The notes under the pieces are model-generated. The model was not told the DNA's origin, searched no databases, and worked only from the letters and a program-made list of their open reading frames with translations. The translations under genes were made by a program, and so were the position numbers. A stretch of 50,000 bases of DNA from Alphaproteobacteria bacterium (lineage in GTDB: Bacteria > Pseudomonadota > Alphaproteobacteria > UBA9655), in assembly GCA_013287665.1 (NCBI GenBank), contig JABDDK010000003.1, forward strand, positions 1 through 50,000. The letters are read 5' to 3'. Below are positions 1-8,300 of this stretch, piece after piece; position 1 is the stretch's first letter, and each line of letters begins with the position of its first letter.

Positions 1-2
1 AC

Positions 3-1343
3 AAGATTGCGATGATATTTCAAGAGCCCATGACGTCGTTGAATCCTCTTCATAATGTTGAAAAGCAAATTAGCGAAGTTCTTCAGGTCCATAAAGGAAT
101 GACAGGCGATGCAGCTAAAAAGCGGTGCATAAAACTTCTTGAAATGGCAGGGTTTAATGATGGGGAATCCCGTCTGCAAGCCTATCCCCACCAACTTTCC
201 GGGGGACAACGTCAACGGGTTATGATCGCCATGGCCTTGGCGTGTGAGCCCCAAATTCTGATCGCTGACGAGCCTACGACGGCTTTGGACGTAACCATCC
301 AGGCACAACTTTTAGACCTGCTCCAGGACCTCCAAAAGAAGCTGGGAATGGCCATGTTGTTGATCACCCATGACTTGGGAATTGTCCGTAAAATGGCCAA
401 TCGAGTTGTGGTTATGCAAGATGGTCATGTCGTTGAATCTGCTGATAAGGACACATTGTTCAAGAATCCAAAATCCCCCTATACCAAGCATTTAATTGAT
501 TCCTTCCCGAAAGGGGGAGCTGTTCCTGCGTCCGTTGATGCCCCCATTCTTCTAAAAGCCGACAACATCAAGGTTCACTTTGATATTCGAGAAGGACTTC
601 TTCGCCGAAAAGTCGGAGATATTAAGGCCGTCGATGATGTGTCATTAACACTCAAAGATGGGCATACACTTGGCGTTGTCGGTGAAAGTGGATCGGGTAA
701 GACGACACTTGCAATGGCGCTTCTCCAGCTTCAGAGCAGTCAAGGAACAATTGATTTTAATGGGCGTGACATTCAAGGGCTCTCCCGGAAAGCCATGAGG
801 CCTTTGAGGCGGGAAATGCAAGTCGTCTTTCAAGACCCATATGGCTCCTTAAGTCCCAGAATGAGTGTGGGACAGATTGTTGCCGAAGGACTTGAGATCC
901 ATGGGCTGGGGAAAACAGCCTTTGAACGGGATCAACAGGTTATTCATGCCTTGAGAGAAGTTGGCCTTGATCCCTTGGTTCGTCACAGGTACCCCCACGA
1001 GTTTTCAGGGGGGCAGCGACAACGTATTGCCATCGCCAGAGCCATCGTGTTGAAGCCAAAACTTGTTGTTCTAGATGAACCCACGTCAGCCCTAGATCGG
1101 TCCGTTCAAGTTGATATCATAGATTTGTTGCGTAACTTACAGACAACACACAACATATCCTATCTGTTTATCAGCCATGATTTAGCCATTGTTCGCTCAA
1201 TTAGTCATGATGTTCTTGTGATGAAAAATGGACGAATTGTCGAGCGCGGCTCGGCGAATGATATTTTCACAAATCCTCAAGAGCCCTATACGAAGGCACT
1301 CCTCAAGGCGGCGTTTGATTTAAAGGCGGAGGTAGGGGATTAG
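3..1343 (+). CDS. yejF: YejF-type ABC transporter double ATPase (5' truncated by window)
   Basis: Cytoplasmic ATPase of a peptide-type ABC importer (Yej/Opp/Dpp class) with two fused nucleotide-binding domains. The reading frame is open from the first bases, and its first residues (KIAMIFQEPM) are a Q-loop, so about 90 N-terminal residues including the first Walker A lie outside the window. The first half shows LSGGQRQR and the Walker B stretch LIADEPTTALD. The second half has a full Walker A (GESGSGKTT, about nt 681), FSGGQRQR and VVLDEPTSALD. The similarity to E. coli YejF runs the whole length. Its substrate cannot be told from sequence; the permease and binding-protein genes would be upstream. 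A repeat element starts four bases after the stop. Confidence 0.93.
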   Translation, partial: KIAMIFQEPMTSLNPLHNVEKQISEVLQVHKGMTGDAAKKRCIKLLEMAGFNDGESRLQAYPHQLSGGQRQRVMIAMALACEPQILIADEPTTALDVTIQAQLLDLLQDLQKKLGMAMLLITHDLGIVRKMANRVVVMQDGHVVESADKDTLFKNPKSPYTKHLIDSFPKGGAVPASVDAPILLKADNIKVHFDIREGLLRRKVGDIKAVDDVSLTLKDGHTLGVVGESGSGKTTLAMALLQLQSSQGTIDFNGRDIQGLSRKAMRPLRREMQVVFQDPYGSLSPRMSVGQIVAEGLEIHGLGKTAFERDQQVIHALREVGLDPLVRHRYPHEFSGGQRQRIAIARAIVLKPKLVVLDEPTSALDRSVQVDIIDLLRNLQTTHNISYLFISHDLAIVRSISHDVLVMKNGRIVERGSANDIFTNPQEPYTKALLKAAFDLKAEVGD

Positions 1344-1347
1344 TTCT

Positions 1348-1535
1348 TTCACCTCTCCCCAGCGTGGGAGAGGTCGACTCGAAGAGTCGGGTGAGGGGGT
1401 ATTCAACACAAATACAGCAGACATTAAGGATTATGGATATCTATATACTTTCTAATAAACAGAGAATCTTACTGAACGGACCACCCCCTCACCCGACGCT
1501 TTGCGTCGACCTCTCCCACGCAGGGGAGAGGTGAA
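1348..1535. repeat. MITE-like inverted-repeat element, family 1 copy A
   Basis: A 188-bp element bounded by 13-bp inverted termini (TTCACCTCTCCCC at 1348-1360 and its complement at 1523-1535). Each end folds into two small hairpins: ACCTCTCCC with GGGAGAGGT (1351-1374) and CGACTC with GAGTCG (1375-1389), echoed at 1483-1535. The roughly 80-bp core (about 1400-1480) matches the core of the element at 28587-28769 in the opposite orientation. There is no coding capacity, so if mobile it must be moved in trans. It probably also ends the yejF transcript. Confidence 0.88.
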
Positions 1536-1578
1536 GTAGCCACCTGATTTTCTTTACAAACCCTAATCCTTATAACCT

Positions 1579-2133
1579 TCAGTATTGCCCATCGTTTGCC
1601 TTGTCTTTGTCTGCATCAGATGAAGGGGCGCCTGGATTAATGATCGTTCCATCAGGTAAAATCTTGATTATTTTAGGTTGGACCGCATGGGGCGTTTGAG
1701 TCTGCTCTTCCTGAACGGCTTGATCCTCGGTTGTATCTTCATCGCTTGGAGCCGACTGATTATAGTATGTATAGGGGTAAGCTCCCCAAGGATAATAAAA
1801 CTGGTGGAATCTCTCAAAGTGTCCTCTACCATGCTGGTTGTTAAATTCAACATGAAATCCATCGTTTCTCATGTGATGCCCTTGACCGTGTTGGTGAGGA
1901 ACATTTTGGACTTGAGAATGTCTTTTATTGTTTTCCAATGCCCTATTGTGGATATTTCCAACATTTTGTTGAGGAATTCTTTGTATATGAGGCTGCATCG
2001 GCGTGCCTCTTTGAATTTGTTGAGGTTGCCCTGAAAGTGCAGACTGTATTTGACCAAACTTATCAGCAGTGGCACTTGATGTAAGAAGTGCTATTAAACC
2101 TAATGAAGTTATCAAACGAGTTACTGTAATCAT
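1579..2133 (-). CDS. Secreted Gln/His-rich protein of unknown function
   Basis: Not a family I recognise. The 184-aa product opens with a clear Sec signal peptide (residues 1-23, cleavage after TSSATA). The mature part is low-complexity: Gln/Pro/His-rich at about 30-100, a Tyr-rich FYYPWGAYPYTYY patch near 113-125, then an acidic Glu/Asp/Thr stretch and an ILPDGTIINPGAPS tail. It has no cysteines after the signal peptide. A good Shine-Dalgarno (GGAG) precedes the ATG, and a sigma-70-like promoter lies upstream at 2159-2187, so the gene looks real despite its composition. It is monocistronic and presumably periplasmic or exported. Confidence 0.72.
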   Translation of the reverse strand: MITVTRLITSLGLIALLTSSATADKFGQIQSALSGQPQQIQRGTPMQPHIQRIPQQNVGNIHNRALENNKRHSQVQNVPHQHGQGHHMRNDGFHVEFNNQHGRGHFERFHQFYYPWGAYPYTYYNQSAPSDEDTTEDQAVQEEQTQTPHAVQPKIIKILPDGTIINPGAPSSDADKDKANDGQY

Positions 2134-2158
2134 CTGAAGTCTCCTGCAGTATATTTAT

Positions 2159-2187
2159 AGTATACCATATATTTCTGATGATATCAA
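2159..2187 (-). promoter_or_regulatory. Sigma-70-like promoter of the 1579-2133 gene
   Basis: Reading the minus strand, TTGATA (2187-2182), a 17-bp spacer and TATACT (2164-2159) lie about 25 bp before the start codon. Both boxes are close to consensus and the spacing is ideal. Confidence 0.6.
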
Positions 2188-2214
2188 TAGTGCCTTATGT
2201 TTGTATAGATAAAT

Positions 2215-2247
2215 ATATCCCCCTCCTTATAAAGAAGAGGGGGATAT
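2215..2247 (-). terminator. Hairpin terminator after the 2258-3520 gene
   Basis: A perfect 11-bp stem (ATATCCCCCTC at 2215-2225 with GAGGGGGATAT at 2237-2247) begins 11 bases beyond the stop of the minus-strand gene. The tract after it is A/T-rich but not a pure T run, so it is a probable rather than classical terminator. Confidence 0.5.
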
Positions 2248-2257
2248 AAAACGTGAG

Positions 2258-3520
2258 TTATTTGAAAAACTTATCTAAATCACGTTTTTTAAACATTTCA
2301 GCTTGTTTCTCACTACGTAGCGCCGGACGACACAAACTCCAGGAGGTATAGTTAGTTACGCCACACGACATATCCGTGAAATCATTGGGCTCATCGCCAC
2401 CTAAAAAATGAAATGCATGATGAAATACCTTTTGAAGTATATCAAAATCTTGACTTTTTTCTTCTTTTGAGCGGGAATGAGTTTCTCCAAGATTAACTAG
2501 ATTTCCACCCGTAAATGCAGGCTCATATTCAATTTCATAAGGCCTATTGACGAGATTACTCATAACTTTATCTCGTAATGATGTTGGGTAATCACCAAAA
2601 TACGTAATACTATTTAGTGCGTTAGCCGCTACTCTAACGTCATCTAGAGTTCGTGACCCGTTTGTCATTCTCAGAGAAGCAACCATTGCATGGCAGGTGT
2701 TCAGCAATTGAGAATCTTCAACACTCAGTTCGGAGTCTTGAGTGCTCGATAGCTTTTGAATGACTGGTTGAACACACACGTCTTCAAGAAATTGAGAAAG
2801 ACTCGGTTTCAAGAAAGCCGCATTAAAGGTATTCTTAACATAAAGAGGTAATTGGACCGGGTTGCTGCGTCTCAACTCCTCATTAAGAATAAGAGAGGTT
2901 GCTTGAAGACGTAGCAAGGGATTTTCTTCATTGGAAAGCAAGCTAACAGTCAACATTGGTAAGACGCAGGCTGTGAGTTCTTGCAGCTCTTCTGTAGGTT
3001 GATGTTGAGCTGGAGGTAGAGGTATATACGATATCTTCTTTATCACGAACATACCGTTTAAAAAATAACCGTCTTCAGCATCTTGGGATCGCACTTTATT
3101 TCCAAGACGTTTAATTCGATCTCGAAGTTCTCTAGCAACCATAGGCACTGCTGCCTTATGGGTTTTTGCAAATGCTCTTAGTGAAGAGGGGTCAAGGAAG
3201 TGCATCATGGGAATAAGAGCTTCCTTATATGGCTCAAAACTAATTCTGTCGTCCAAGTATCGTTTTAAATCATCTAAATTTTTGAATGAGTTTAAATCAA
3301 GGTTATTTAAAAGGTTACGACGCTTTATCCATTTTTTGTCAGGACGTTTCCCTTCAACTTTGTCATTGGTAAGTTGCCTTAGTGATGATTGCGATTGCTC
3401 AGAAATCTCATTAAGCTCTGCAACCATTTTATTCCATCCTGCATAAGCTTCACTCATAGGTACAAGTGTTGCTCCACAAACAAGTGCAAGTCTAATTGTC
3501 TTTAATAAAGTCGTCTGCAT
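2258..3520 (-). CDS. Secreted protein with an F-box-like motif, unknown function
   Basis: The start at 3520 is chosen because AAGGAG sits seven bases before it and residues 1-27 then form a signal peptide (cleavage near AYA); a longer open frame to 3649 has no ribosome site. The 420-aa product is mostly helical and hydrophilic. Residues about 99-135 (KEALIPMMHFLDPSSLRAFA and the following THKAAVPMV) resemble an F-box: hydrophobic-rich helix, FLDP, SL, then a T-x-K helix. The rest, including a Cys-containing C-terminus, is unrecognised. If the motif is real, the protein could be an exported factor that contacts host Skp1-type adaptors; this is inference. Single gene, with its own promoter and terminator. 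Confidence 0.68.
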   Translation of the reverse strand: MQTTLLKTIRLALVCGATLVPMSEAYAGWNKMVAELNEISEQSQSSLRQLTNDKVEGKRPDKKWIKRRNLLNNLDLNSFKNLDDLKRYLDDRISFEPYKEALIPMMHFLDPSSLRAFAKTHKAAVPMVARELRDRIKRLGNKVRSQDAEDGYFLNGMFVIKKISYIPLPPAQHQPTEELQELTACVLPMLTVSLLSNEENPLLRLQATSLILNEELRRSNPVQLPLYVKNTFNAAFLKPSLSQFLEDVCVQPVIQKLSSTQDSELSVEDSQLLNTCHAMVASLRMTNGSRTLDDVRVAANALNSITYFGDYPTSLRDKVMSNLVNRPYEIEYEPAFTGGNLVNLGETHSRSKEEKSQDFDILQKVFHHAFHFLGGDEPNDFTDMSCGVTNYTSWSLCRPALRSEKQAEMFKKRDLDKFFK

Positions 3521-3565
3521 TTTAATTCTCCTTAATATATAAGTACCAGCGTTATTAATGCTTAT

Positions 3566-3594
3566 TAAATAATCAATTGCATTATAAATTGCAA
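3566..3594 (-). promoter_or_regulatory. Putative promoter of the 2258-3520 gene
   Basis: On the minus strand TTGCAA (3594-3589), a 17-bp spacer and TATTTA (3571-3566) lie 46 bp before the start. The surrounding DNA is very AT-rich, so chance matches are possible. Confidence 0.35.
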
Positions 3595-3716
3595 GTAAAT
3601 TCTTATTATTATAAACATTTCCCTTGGTTTGCCATTTAAATTCCAACATTAGATGTTTTCAATTCACCTGATTCGTTGTATGAATGTCTCTAAGAAATAA
3701 GACCGGGTAAGGGATC

Positions 3717-4118
3717 GTGAATCAGTCTACAAGCCAATTGATGACGACGCCGATGAGTGGCAATCTCGCTGATTACTTTAATATTCTCGTATTTATGGCT
3801 CTGGCTGTTACATTATCCCTTATTGTTCTCGGACTTTCATTTTGGCGGGGGCCTCGTAAACCTTATGCTGAGAAGCTTTCTGCCTATGAATGTGGGTTTG
3901 ATGCCTTTAGCGATGCCCGGATGAAGTTTGATGTTCGCTATTACCTGATTGCCATCTTATTTATCATTTTTGATTTAGAAATTGCCTTTCTCTTTCCTTG
4001 GGCGGTGAGCTTAAAGGAGATTGGACTTTATGGTTTCTGGTCTATGATTGTCTTCTTGAGCTTGCTGACTGTTGGATTCGCTTACGAATGGCGTAAAGGG
4101 GCGTTGGAATGGGAATAA
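3717..4118 (+). CDS. nuoA: NADH-quinone oxidoreductase subunit A
   Basis: First gene of the complex I operon; small membrane subunit of the proton-pumping arm near the quinone site. The 133-aa protein has three membrane segments (about residues 21-43, 76-96 and 101-121) and the family signature around [16 protein letters not shown], with the conserved Cys-Gly in the loop. Translation probably starts at GTG 3717, five bases after AAGG; an in-frame ATG at 3741 has no ribosome site. It overlaps nuoB by ten bases. Confidence 0.95.
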   Translation: MNQSTSQLMTTPMSGNLADYFNILVFMALAVTLSLIVLGLSFWRGPRKPYAEKLSAYECGFDAFSDARMKFDVRYYLIAILFIIFDLEIAFLFPWAVSLKEIGLYGFWSMIVFLSLLTVGFAYEWRKGALEWE

Positions 4119-4687
4119 AGAAACCCTTTTTAACGGAAGAATCCCTTAGAGCTGGCTACGATGTCCAGCCTGTACCGGAGGGTACGGACCCAGATGCGCT
4201 TCTTGCCGCTATGGCACAGGAAGTCACCCAACGGGGATTCGTTGTCACCCAACTCGATAATCTCGCCGCATGGGCTCAATCTGGATCCATATGGCCTGTA
4301 AGCTTTGGTCTTGCGTGCTGTGCTGTTGAGATGATGCAAGCGGCGGCCTCTCGCTATGATCTCGATCGATTCGGCATCTTTTTCCGCCCCAGTCCGCGTC
4401 AAGCTGATTTAATGATCGTGGCAGGAACGCTTTGCAATAAAATGGCTGCTCCTATGCGGAAGGTCTATGACCAGATGGCAGAGCCCCGATATGTTATATC
4501 TATGGGATCTTGTGCTAATGGTGGGGGGTATTATCACTACTCGTACTCCGTCACGCGAGGATGTGACCGTATTGTTCCTGTTGATGTTTATGTGCCAGGG
4601 TGCCCGCCAACGGCTGAAGCCTTGATTTATGGCATTTTGCAACTGCAACGTAAAATACGCCGTGAAAAACATTTTGCGCGGGGTTAG
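4109..4687 (+). CDS. nuoB: NADH-quinone oxidoreductase subunit B
   Basis: Peripheral-arm subunit that holds the terminal [4Fe-4S] cluster N2, the direct electron donor to quinone. The four cluster cysteines are visible as the adjacent pair C70-C71 ([11 protein letters not shown]), C135 (GSCANGGG) and C165 (VPGCPP). At 192 aa it has the usual alphaproteobacterial length. The ATG lies inside the end of nuoA, which implies translational coupling; nuoC begins five bases after its stop. Confidence 0.97.
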   Translation: MGIKKPFLTEESLRAGYDVQPVPEGTDPDALLAAMAQEVTQRGFVVTQLDNLAAWAQSGSIWPVSFGLACCAVEMMQAAASRYDLDRFGIFFRPSPRQADLMIVAGTLCNKMAAPMRKVYDQMAEPRYVISMGSCANGGGYYHYSYSVTRGCDRIVPVDVYVPGCPPTAEALIYGILQLQRKIRREKHFARG

Positions 4688-4692
4688 ATAGC

Positions 4693-5298
4693 ATGGCATC
4701 TCAAGATCTTAAAGAGCTGGGGACAATGATTGCCGATGAGATCGGCACCGACATTCTTTCGTGGTCCGTTGACTTTAATGAACTGATGATGACTGTTGAA
4801 CGCGCATCAATCGCCAGAGTTTTGCTATATCTTAGAGACTCCGAAACCTTACAGTTCTCTCAACTCATGGATGTTTGTGGGGTCGATTATTTAGGGCGAG
4901 ATCTTAGATTTGAGGTTGTTTATAACCTTCTAAGCCTTTCCCATAATATCCGTCTGCGAATCAAGGTTGAGGTAGAGGAGGGCGTTCCTGTTCCTTCAGT
5001 CACATCCGTCTATAGCAGCGCAGGATGGTGGGAGAGAGAGGTTTTTGACCTTTATGGTATACCCTTTGATGATCATCCTGACCTTCGGCGAATTCTAACG
5101 GATTATGGATTTGAGGGACATCCTTTGCGCAAGGATTTTCCTCTCACGGGATATGTTGAGGTTCGTTATGATGAAGATCAAGGGCGGGTTGTTTATGAGC
5201 CTGTCAAACTTCCCCAGGCTTTCCGGACATTTGACTTTGAGAGTCCTTGGGAAGGCATGGATTTTGCTGTGCAAACATTGGGAGTAAACAAAGGATGA
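4693..5298 (+). CDS. nuoC: NADH-quinone oxidoreductase subunit C
   Basis: Peripheral-arm subunit (30-kDa family) that packs against NuoD at the quinone-reduction module; it binds no cofactor. The 201-aa protein carries the family signature [20 protein letters not shown], followed by the conserved [10 protein letters not shown]. It is a separate gene, not fused to nuoD as in E. coli. Its TGA overlaps the ATG of nuoD (ATGA). Confidence 0.96.
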   Translation: MASQDLKELGTMIADEIGTDILSWSVDFNELMMTVERASIARVLLYLRDSETLQFSQLMDVCGVDYLGRDLRFEVVYNLLSLSHNIRLRIKVEVEEGVPVPSVTSVYSSAGWWEREVFDLYGIPFDDHPDLRRILTDYGFEGHPLRKDFPLTGYVEVRYDEDQGRVVYEPVKLPQAFRTFDFESPWEGMDFAVQTLGVNKG

Positions 5299-6476
5299 CG
5301 GGGGAGAAAAGTACACAAAGCTTTACCATGAACTTTGGCCCTCAGCATCCTGCGGCTCACGGTGTATTGCGCCTGATACTGGATATGGACGGTGAAATTG
5401 TTGAGAGGGCCGATCCTCATATTGGGCTTCTTCATCGGGGAACGGAAAAACTGATTGAATATAAAACGTACCTTCAAGCCATTCCTTACTTTGACCGCCT
5501 TGATTATGTTTCGCCTATGTCACAGGAACATGCCTTTGCCTTGGCCGTTGAAAAACTGCTCAATCTTGAGATCCCCCTCAGAGCACAATATATCCGTGTC
5601 TTATTCTGTGAAATTACGCGCATCTTAAATCACATCATGAATATCACAACGATGGCGATTGATGTGGGCGCAATGACGCCTTTGTTATGGGGCTTTGAAG
5701 AGCGCGAGATTCTGATGGGCTTTTATGAGCGTGTTTCAGGGGCTCGTATGCATGCGGCCTATTTCCGACCTGGTGGAGTGCAACGCGATATGCCATTGGG
5801 ACTCGCTGAAGATATCGCAGCCTTTGCGGATCGGTTTCCGAAGGTGATTGATGACATTGAAAATCTCTTGACGGAAAACCGTATCTTTAAGCAAAGAACC
5901 GTCAATATCGGCGCCGTAAGTCCTAGTCAAGCTTTAGATTGGGGATTTAGTGGACCTATGTTACGGGCCTCAAACATTGCGTGGGATTTACGTCGGAATC
6001 AGCCCTACGAAGTCTATAATAAAATGGATTTTTTGATTCCTGTTGGAAAAAATGGGGACTGTTATGACCGTTATCTCGTCCGGATGGAAGAGATGCGTCA
6101 AAGCGTTCGGATTATGAAGCAGTGTTTAGAACAGATGCCCGAAGGACTGGTTAAGGTTAAAAATTATAAGATTACAACTCCGCCAAGAGCTGAAATGAAG
6201 ACGTCAATGGAAGCTTTGATTCACCACTTTAAGCTCTACACTGAAGGCTATCATGTCCCAAAGGGGGAAACGTATACCGCCGTTGAAGCGCCTAAAGGTG
6301 AATTTGGGGTCTATTTGGTTTCCGACGGGAGTAATCGACCTTACCGATGCAAAATTCGAGCCCCTGGATTTGCGTTTCTTCAGGCTCTTGATTTGATGGC
6401 GAAGGGGCATATGCTTGCGGATGTGCCGAGTATTATTGGCTCACTGGATATTGTGTTTGGGGAAATCGATCGATGA
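5295..6476 (+). CDS. nuoD: NADH-quinone oxidoreductase subunit D
   Basis: 49-kDa subunit that forms the quinone-binding pocket together with NuoB. The start at 5295 is chosen because it gives the ATGA overlap with nuoC, has AAAGG just upstream, and yields the conserved N-terminus [15 protein letters not shown] soon after; a longer frame from 5247 only duplicates nuoC DNA. The 393-aa protein has the conserved [23 protein letters not shown] and a C-terminus ending in DIVFGEIDR, as in mitochondria. It overlaps nuoE by four bases. Confidence 0.96.
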   Translation: MTGEKSTQSFTMNFGPQHPAAHGVLRLILDMDGEIVERADPHIGLLHRGTEKLIEYKTYLQAIPYFDRLDYVSPMSQEHAFALAVEKLLNLEIPLRAQYIRVLFCEITRILNHIMNITTMAIDVGAMTPLLWGFEEREILMGFYERVSGARMHAAYFRPGGVQRDMPLGLAEDIAAFADRFPKVIDDIENLLTENRIFKQRTVNIGAVSPSQALDWGFSGPMLRASNIAWDLRRNQPYEVYNKMDFLIPVGKNGDCYDRYLVRMEEMRQSVRIMKQCLEQMPEGLVKVKNYKITTPPRAEMKTSMEALIHHFKLYTEGYHVPKGETYTAVEAPKGEFGVYLVSDGSNRPYRCKIRAPGFAFLQALDLMAKGHMLADVPSIIGSLDIVFGEIDR

Positions 6477-7060
6477 AAAAATCGGTAACACATTATGAGA
6501 CTTTTGAATTTTCTGAGAAAAACAAAAAGAAACTCACTGATATCCTCACACGCTATCCAGAAGGTCGGCAAGCGAGTGCTATACTCCCTTTGTTTGAACT
6601 TGCTCAGCGACAATGTGGGGGATGGCTTCCAGGAAGTGCGATTGAAAAGATAACTCAGATGCTTGGATTACCTGTTATTCGTGGATATGAAGTGGCAACT
6701 TTTTACACGATGTTTAACTTAAAACCCGTAGGTAAATATCATCTACAGGTTTGTGGCACAACACCTTGTATGTTGCGCGGCAGTGAAGACCTGAAAGCGG
6801 CTTGTCAGAAAAAACTGTCTATTGGACTGGGCGAGACGACGAAAGATGGGCTCTTTACGCTGAGTGAGGTTGAATGCATCGGGGCTTGTGTGAATGCACC
6901 TGTTGTTCAAATCAATGATGACTTTTATGAAGATTTAACAAAAGAATCATTCATTAAACTGCTGGATGATCTTAAAGAAGGAAAAAAAGTTAAGGCCGGA
7001 TCTGTTATTGGCCGTCAAGGATCTGCTCCTGAAAAGAAGGGTGATCATGCTCAAGAATAG
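6473..7060 (+). CDS. nuoE: NADH-quinone oxidoreductase subunit E
   Basis: 24-kDa subunit of the NADH-dehydrogenase module, holding [2Fe-2S] cluster N1a. The ligands are visible as C94, C99 (VCGTTPC) and C135, C139 (ECIGAC) in a thioredoxin-like fold. It is 195 aa. The start overlaps the nuoD stop (ATGA), and its 3' end overlaps the start of nuoF by 14 bases, as expected for two subunits made in equal amounts. The last 30 residues are a Lys-rich tail of low conservation. Confidence 0.96.
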   Translation: MKKSVTHYETFEFSEKNKKKLTDILTRYPEGRQASAILPLFELAQRQCGGWLPGSAIEKITQMLGLPVIRGYEVATFYTMFNLKPVGKYHLQVCGTTPCMLRGSEDLKAACQKKLSIGLGETTKDGLFTLSEVECIGACVNAPVVQINDDFYEDLTKESFIKLLDDLKEGKKVKAGSVIGRQGSAPEKKGDHAQE

Positions 7061-8300
7061 TGATCGCATCTTCACAAACCTTTATGGAACGAAGGATTGG
7101 CGCCTCAAAGGGGCTGAAAAGCGTGGCGATTGGGAGAAGACGGCGGGTTTTATTAAAAAGGGACAGGAATGGATTATTAACGAAGTTATAGCCTCAGGCC
7201 TCAGGGGCAGGGGAGGGGCTGGATTCCCAACGGGTCGTAAATGGACCTTTATGCCAAAGGATGATGGCGTCACCCCGCGTTACCTTATTATCAATGCGGA
7301 TGAAAGTGAGCCAGGAACCTGCAAGGATCGTGATATTCTGCGCAATGAGCCCCATAAACTCATCGAAGGGGCATTGTTGTCTGGTTTTGCTATAGGCTCT
7401 CATACGGGCTACATCTACATCCGTGGTGAGTTTTATCGTGAGGCTGAGATCCTTGAAACTGCTATTGCGGAAGCCTATGAAGCAAAATTATTGGGCAAAA
7501 ATGCGGCAGGTTCCGGATGGGATTTTGATCTCTATGTCCACCGCGGGGCAGGGGCTTATATCTGTGGTGAGGAAACGGCTCTCTTGGAAAGTCTCGAAGG
7601 ACGAAAAGGGATGCCCCGCCTTAAACCCCCCTTTCCAGCTGTCATAGGTCTTTATGGATGTCCAACGATCGTCAACAATGTGGAATCAATCGCTGTTGTC
7701 CCTACGATTTTAAGACGGGGAGCCGCTTGGTTTGCAGGGATTGGGACTCCTGATAATACGGGAACAAAAATCTTTTGTATTTCAGGGCATGTGAATACGC
7801 CTTGTAACGTTGAAGAAGCCATGGGTATTCCCCTCAAAGAGCTCATTGAAAAACATGCTGGGGGTGTTCGTGGAGGATGGAACAATCTTCTCGCCGTTAT
7901 CCCTGGTGGGTCTTCTGTGCCACTTATCCCGAAAGAAATCTGTGATACTGTATTGATGGACTTTACGTCTCTCGCTAATGTAAAGAGTGGCCTAGGGACT
8001 GCAGGGGTGATCGTTATGGACAAATCAACGGATATTATTAGAGCTATTGCCCGTCTGTCTAAGTTTTACATGCATGAAAGTTGTGGTCAGTGTACCCCTT
8101 GTCGTGAGGGTACAGGCTGGATGTGGCGGATGTTAATGCGTCTTGCAGAGGGCAAGGGAGTATCTGAAGATATCGATAAACTTTTGGATGTCACTTACGA
8201 AGTTGAAGGGCATACGATTTGTGCTTTAGGTGACGCAGCTGCCTGGCCGATTCAGGGATTAATTCGCCATTTCCGTCCCGAAATTGAGCGGAGACTTTAG
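7047..8300 (+). CDS. nuoF: NADH-quinone oxidoreductase subunit F
   Basis: 51-kDa subunit that binds NADH and FMN and carries [4Fe-4S] cluster N3. The Gly-rich nucleotide motif [16 protein letters not shown], the [16 protein letters not shown] stretch and the cluster motif [12 protein letters not shown] (near residue 347) plus a later Cys (HTICALGD) are all present. ATG 7047 follows GAAGGG at proper spacing and gives 417 aa; the frame is open further upstream only because it lies over nuoE. The stop abuts the nuoG ATG directly. Confidence 0.96.
   Translation: MLKNSDRIFTNLYGTKDWRLKGAEKRGDWEKTAGFIKKGQEWIINEVIASGLRGRGGAGFPTGRKWTFMPKDDGVTPRYLIINADESEPGTCKDRDILRNEPHKLIEGALLSGFAIGSHTGYIYIRGEFYREAEILETAIAEAYEAKLLGKNAAGSGWDFDLYVHRGAGAYICGEETALLESLEGRKGMPRLKPPFPAVIGLYGCPTIVNNVESIAVVPTILRRGAAWFAGIGTPDNTGTKIFCISGHVNTPCNVEEAMGIPLKELIEKHAGGVRGGWNNLLAVIPGGSSVPLIPKEICDTVLMDFTSLANVKSGLGTAGVIVMDKSTDIIRAIARLSKFYMHESCGQCTPCREGTGWMWRMLMRLAEGKGVSEDIDKLLDVTYEVEGHTICALGDAAAWPIQGLIRHFRPEIERRL

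Noticed and set aside
1678-2034. 118-codon frame on the plus strand opposite the 1579-2133 gene
   Set aside because: No ribosome site, and the minus-strand gene has a signal peptide, promoter and good ribosome site.
3522-3568. TTAA pairs before the 2258-3520 gene that resemble CtrA boxes
   Set aside because: Both pairs (3522-3535 and 3555-3568) have a spacing of six, not seven, and the first includes the ribosome site.
3521-3649. 43-residue N-terminal extension of the 2258-3520 protein
   Set aside because: The extension lies in AT-rich intergenic DNA without a ribosome site, and would bury the signal peptide.
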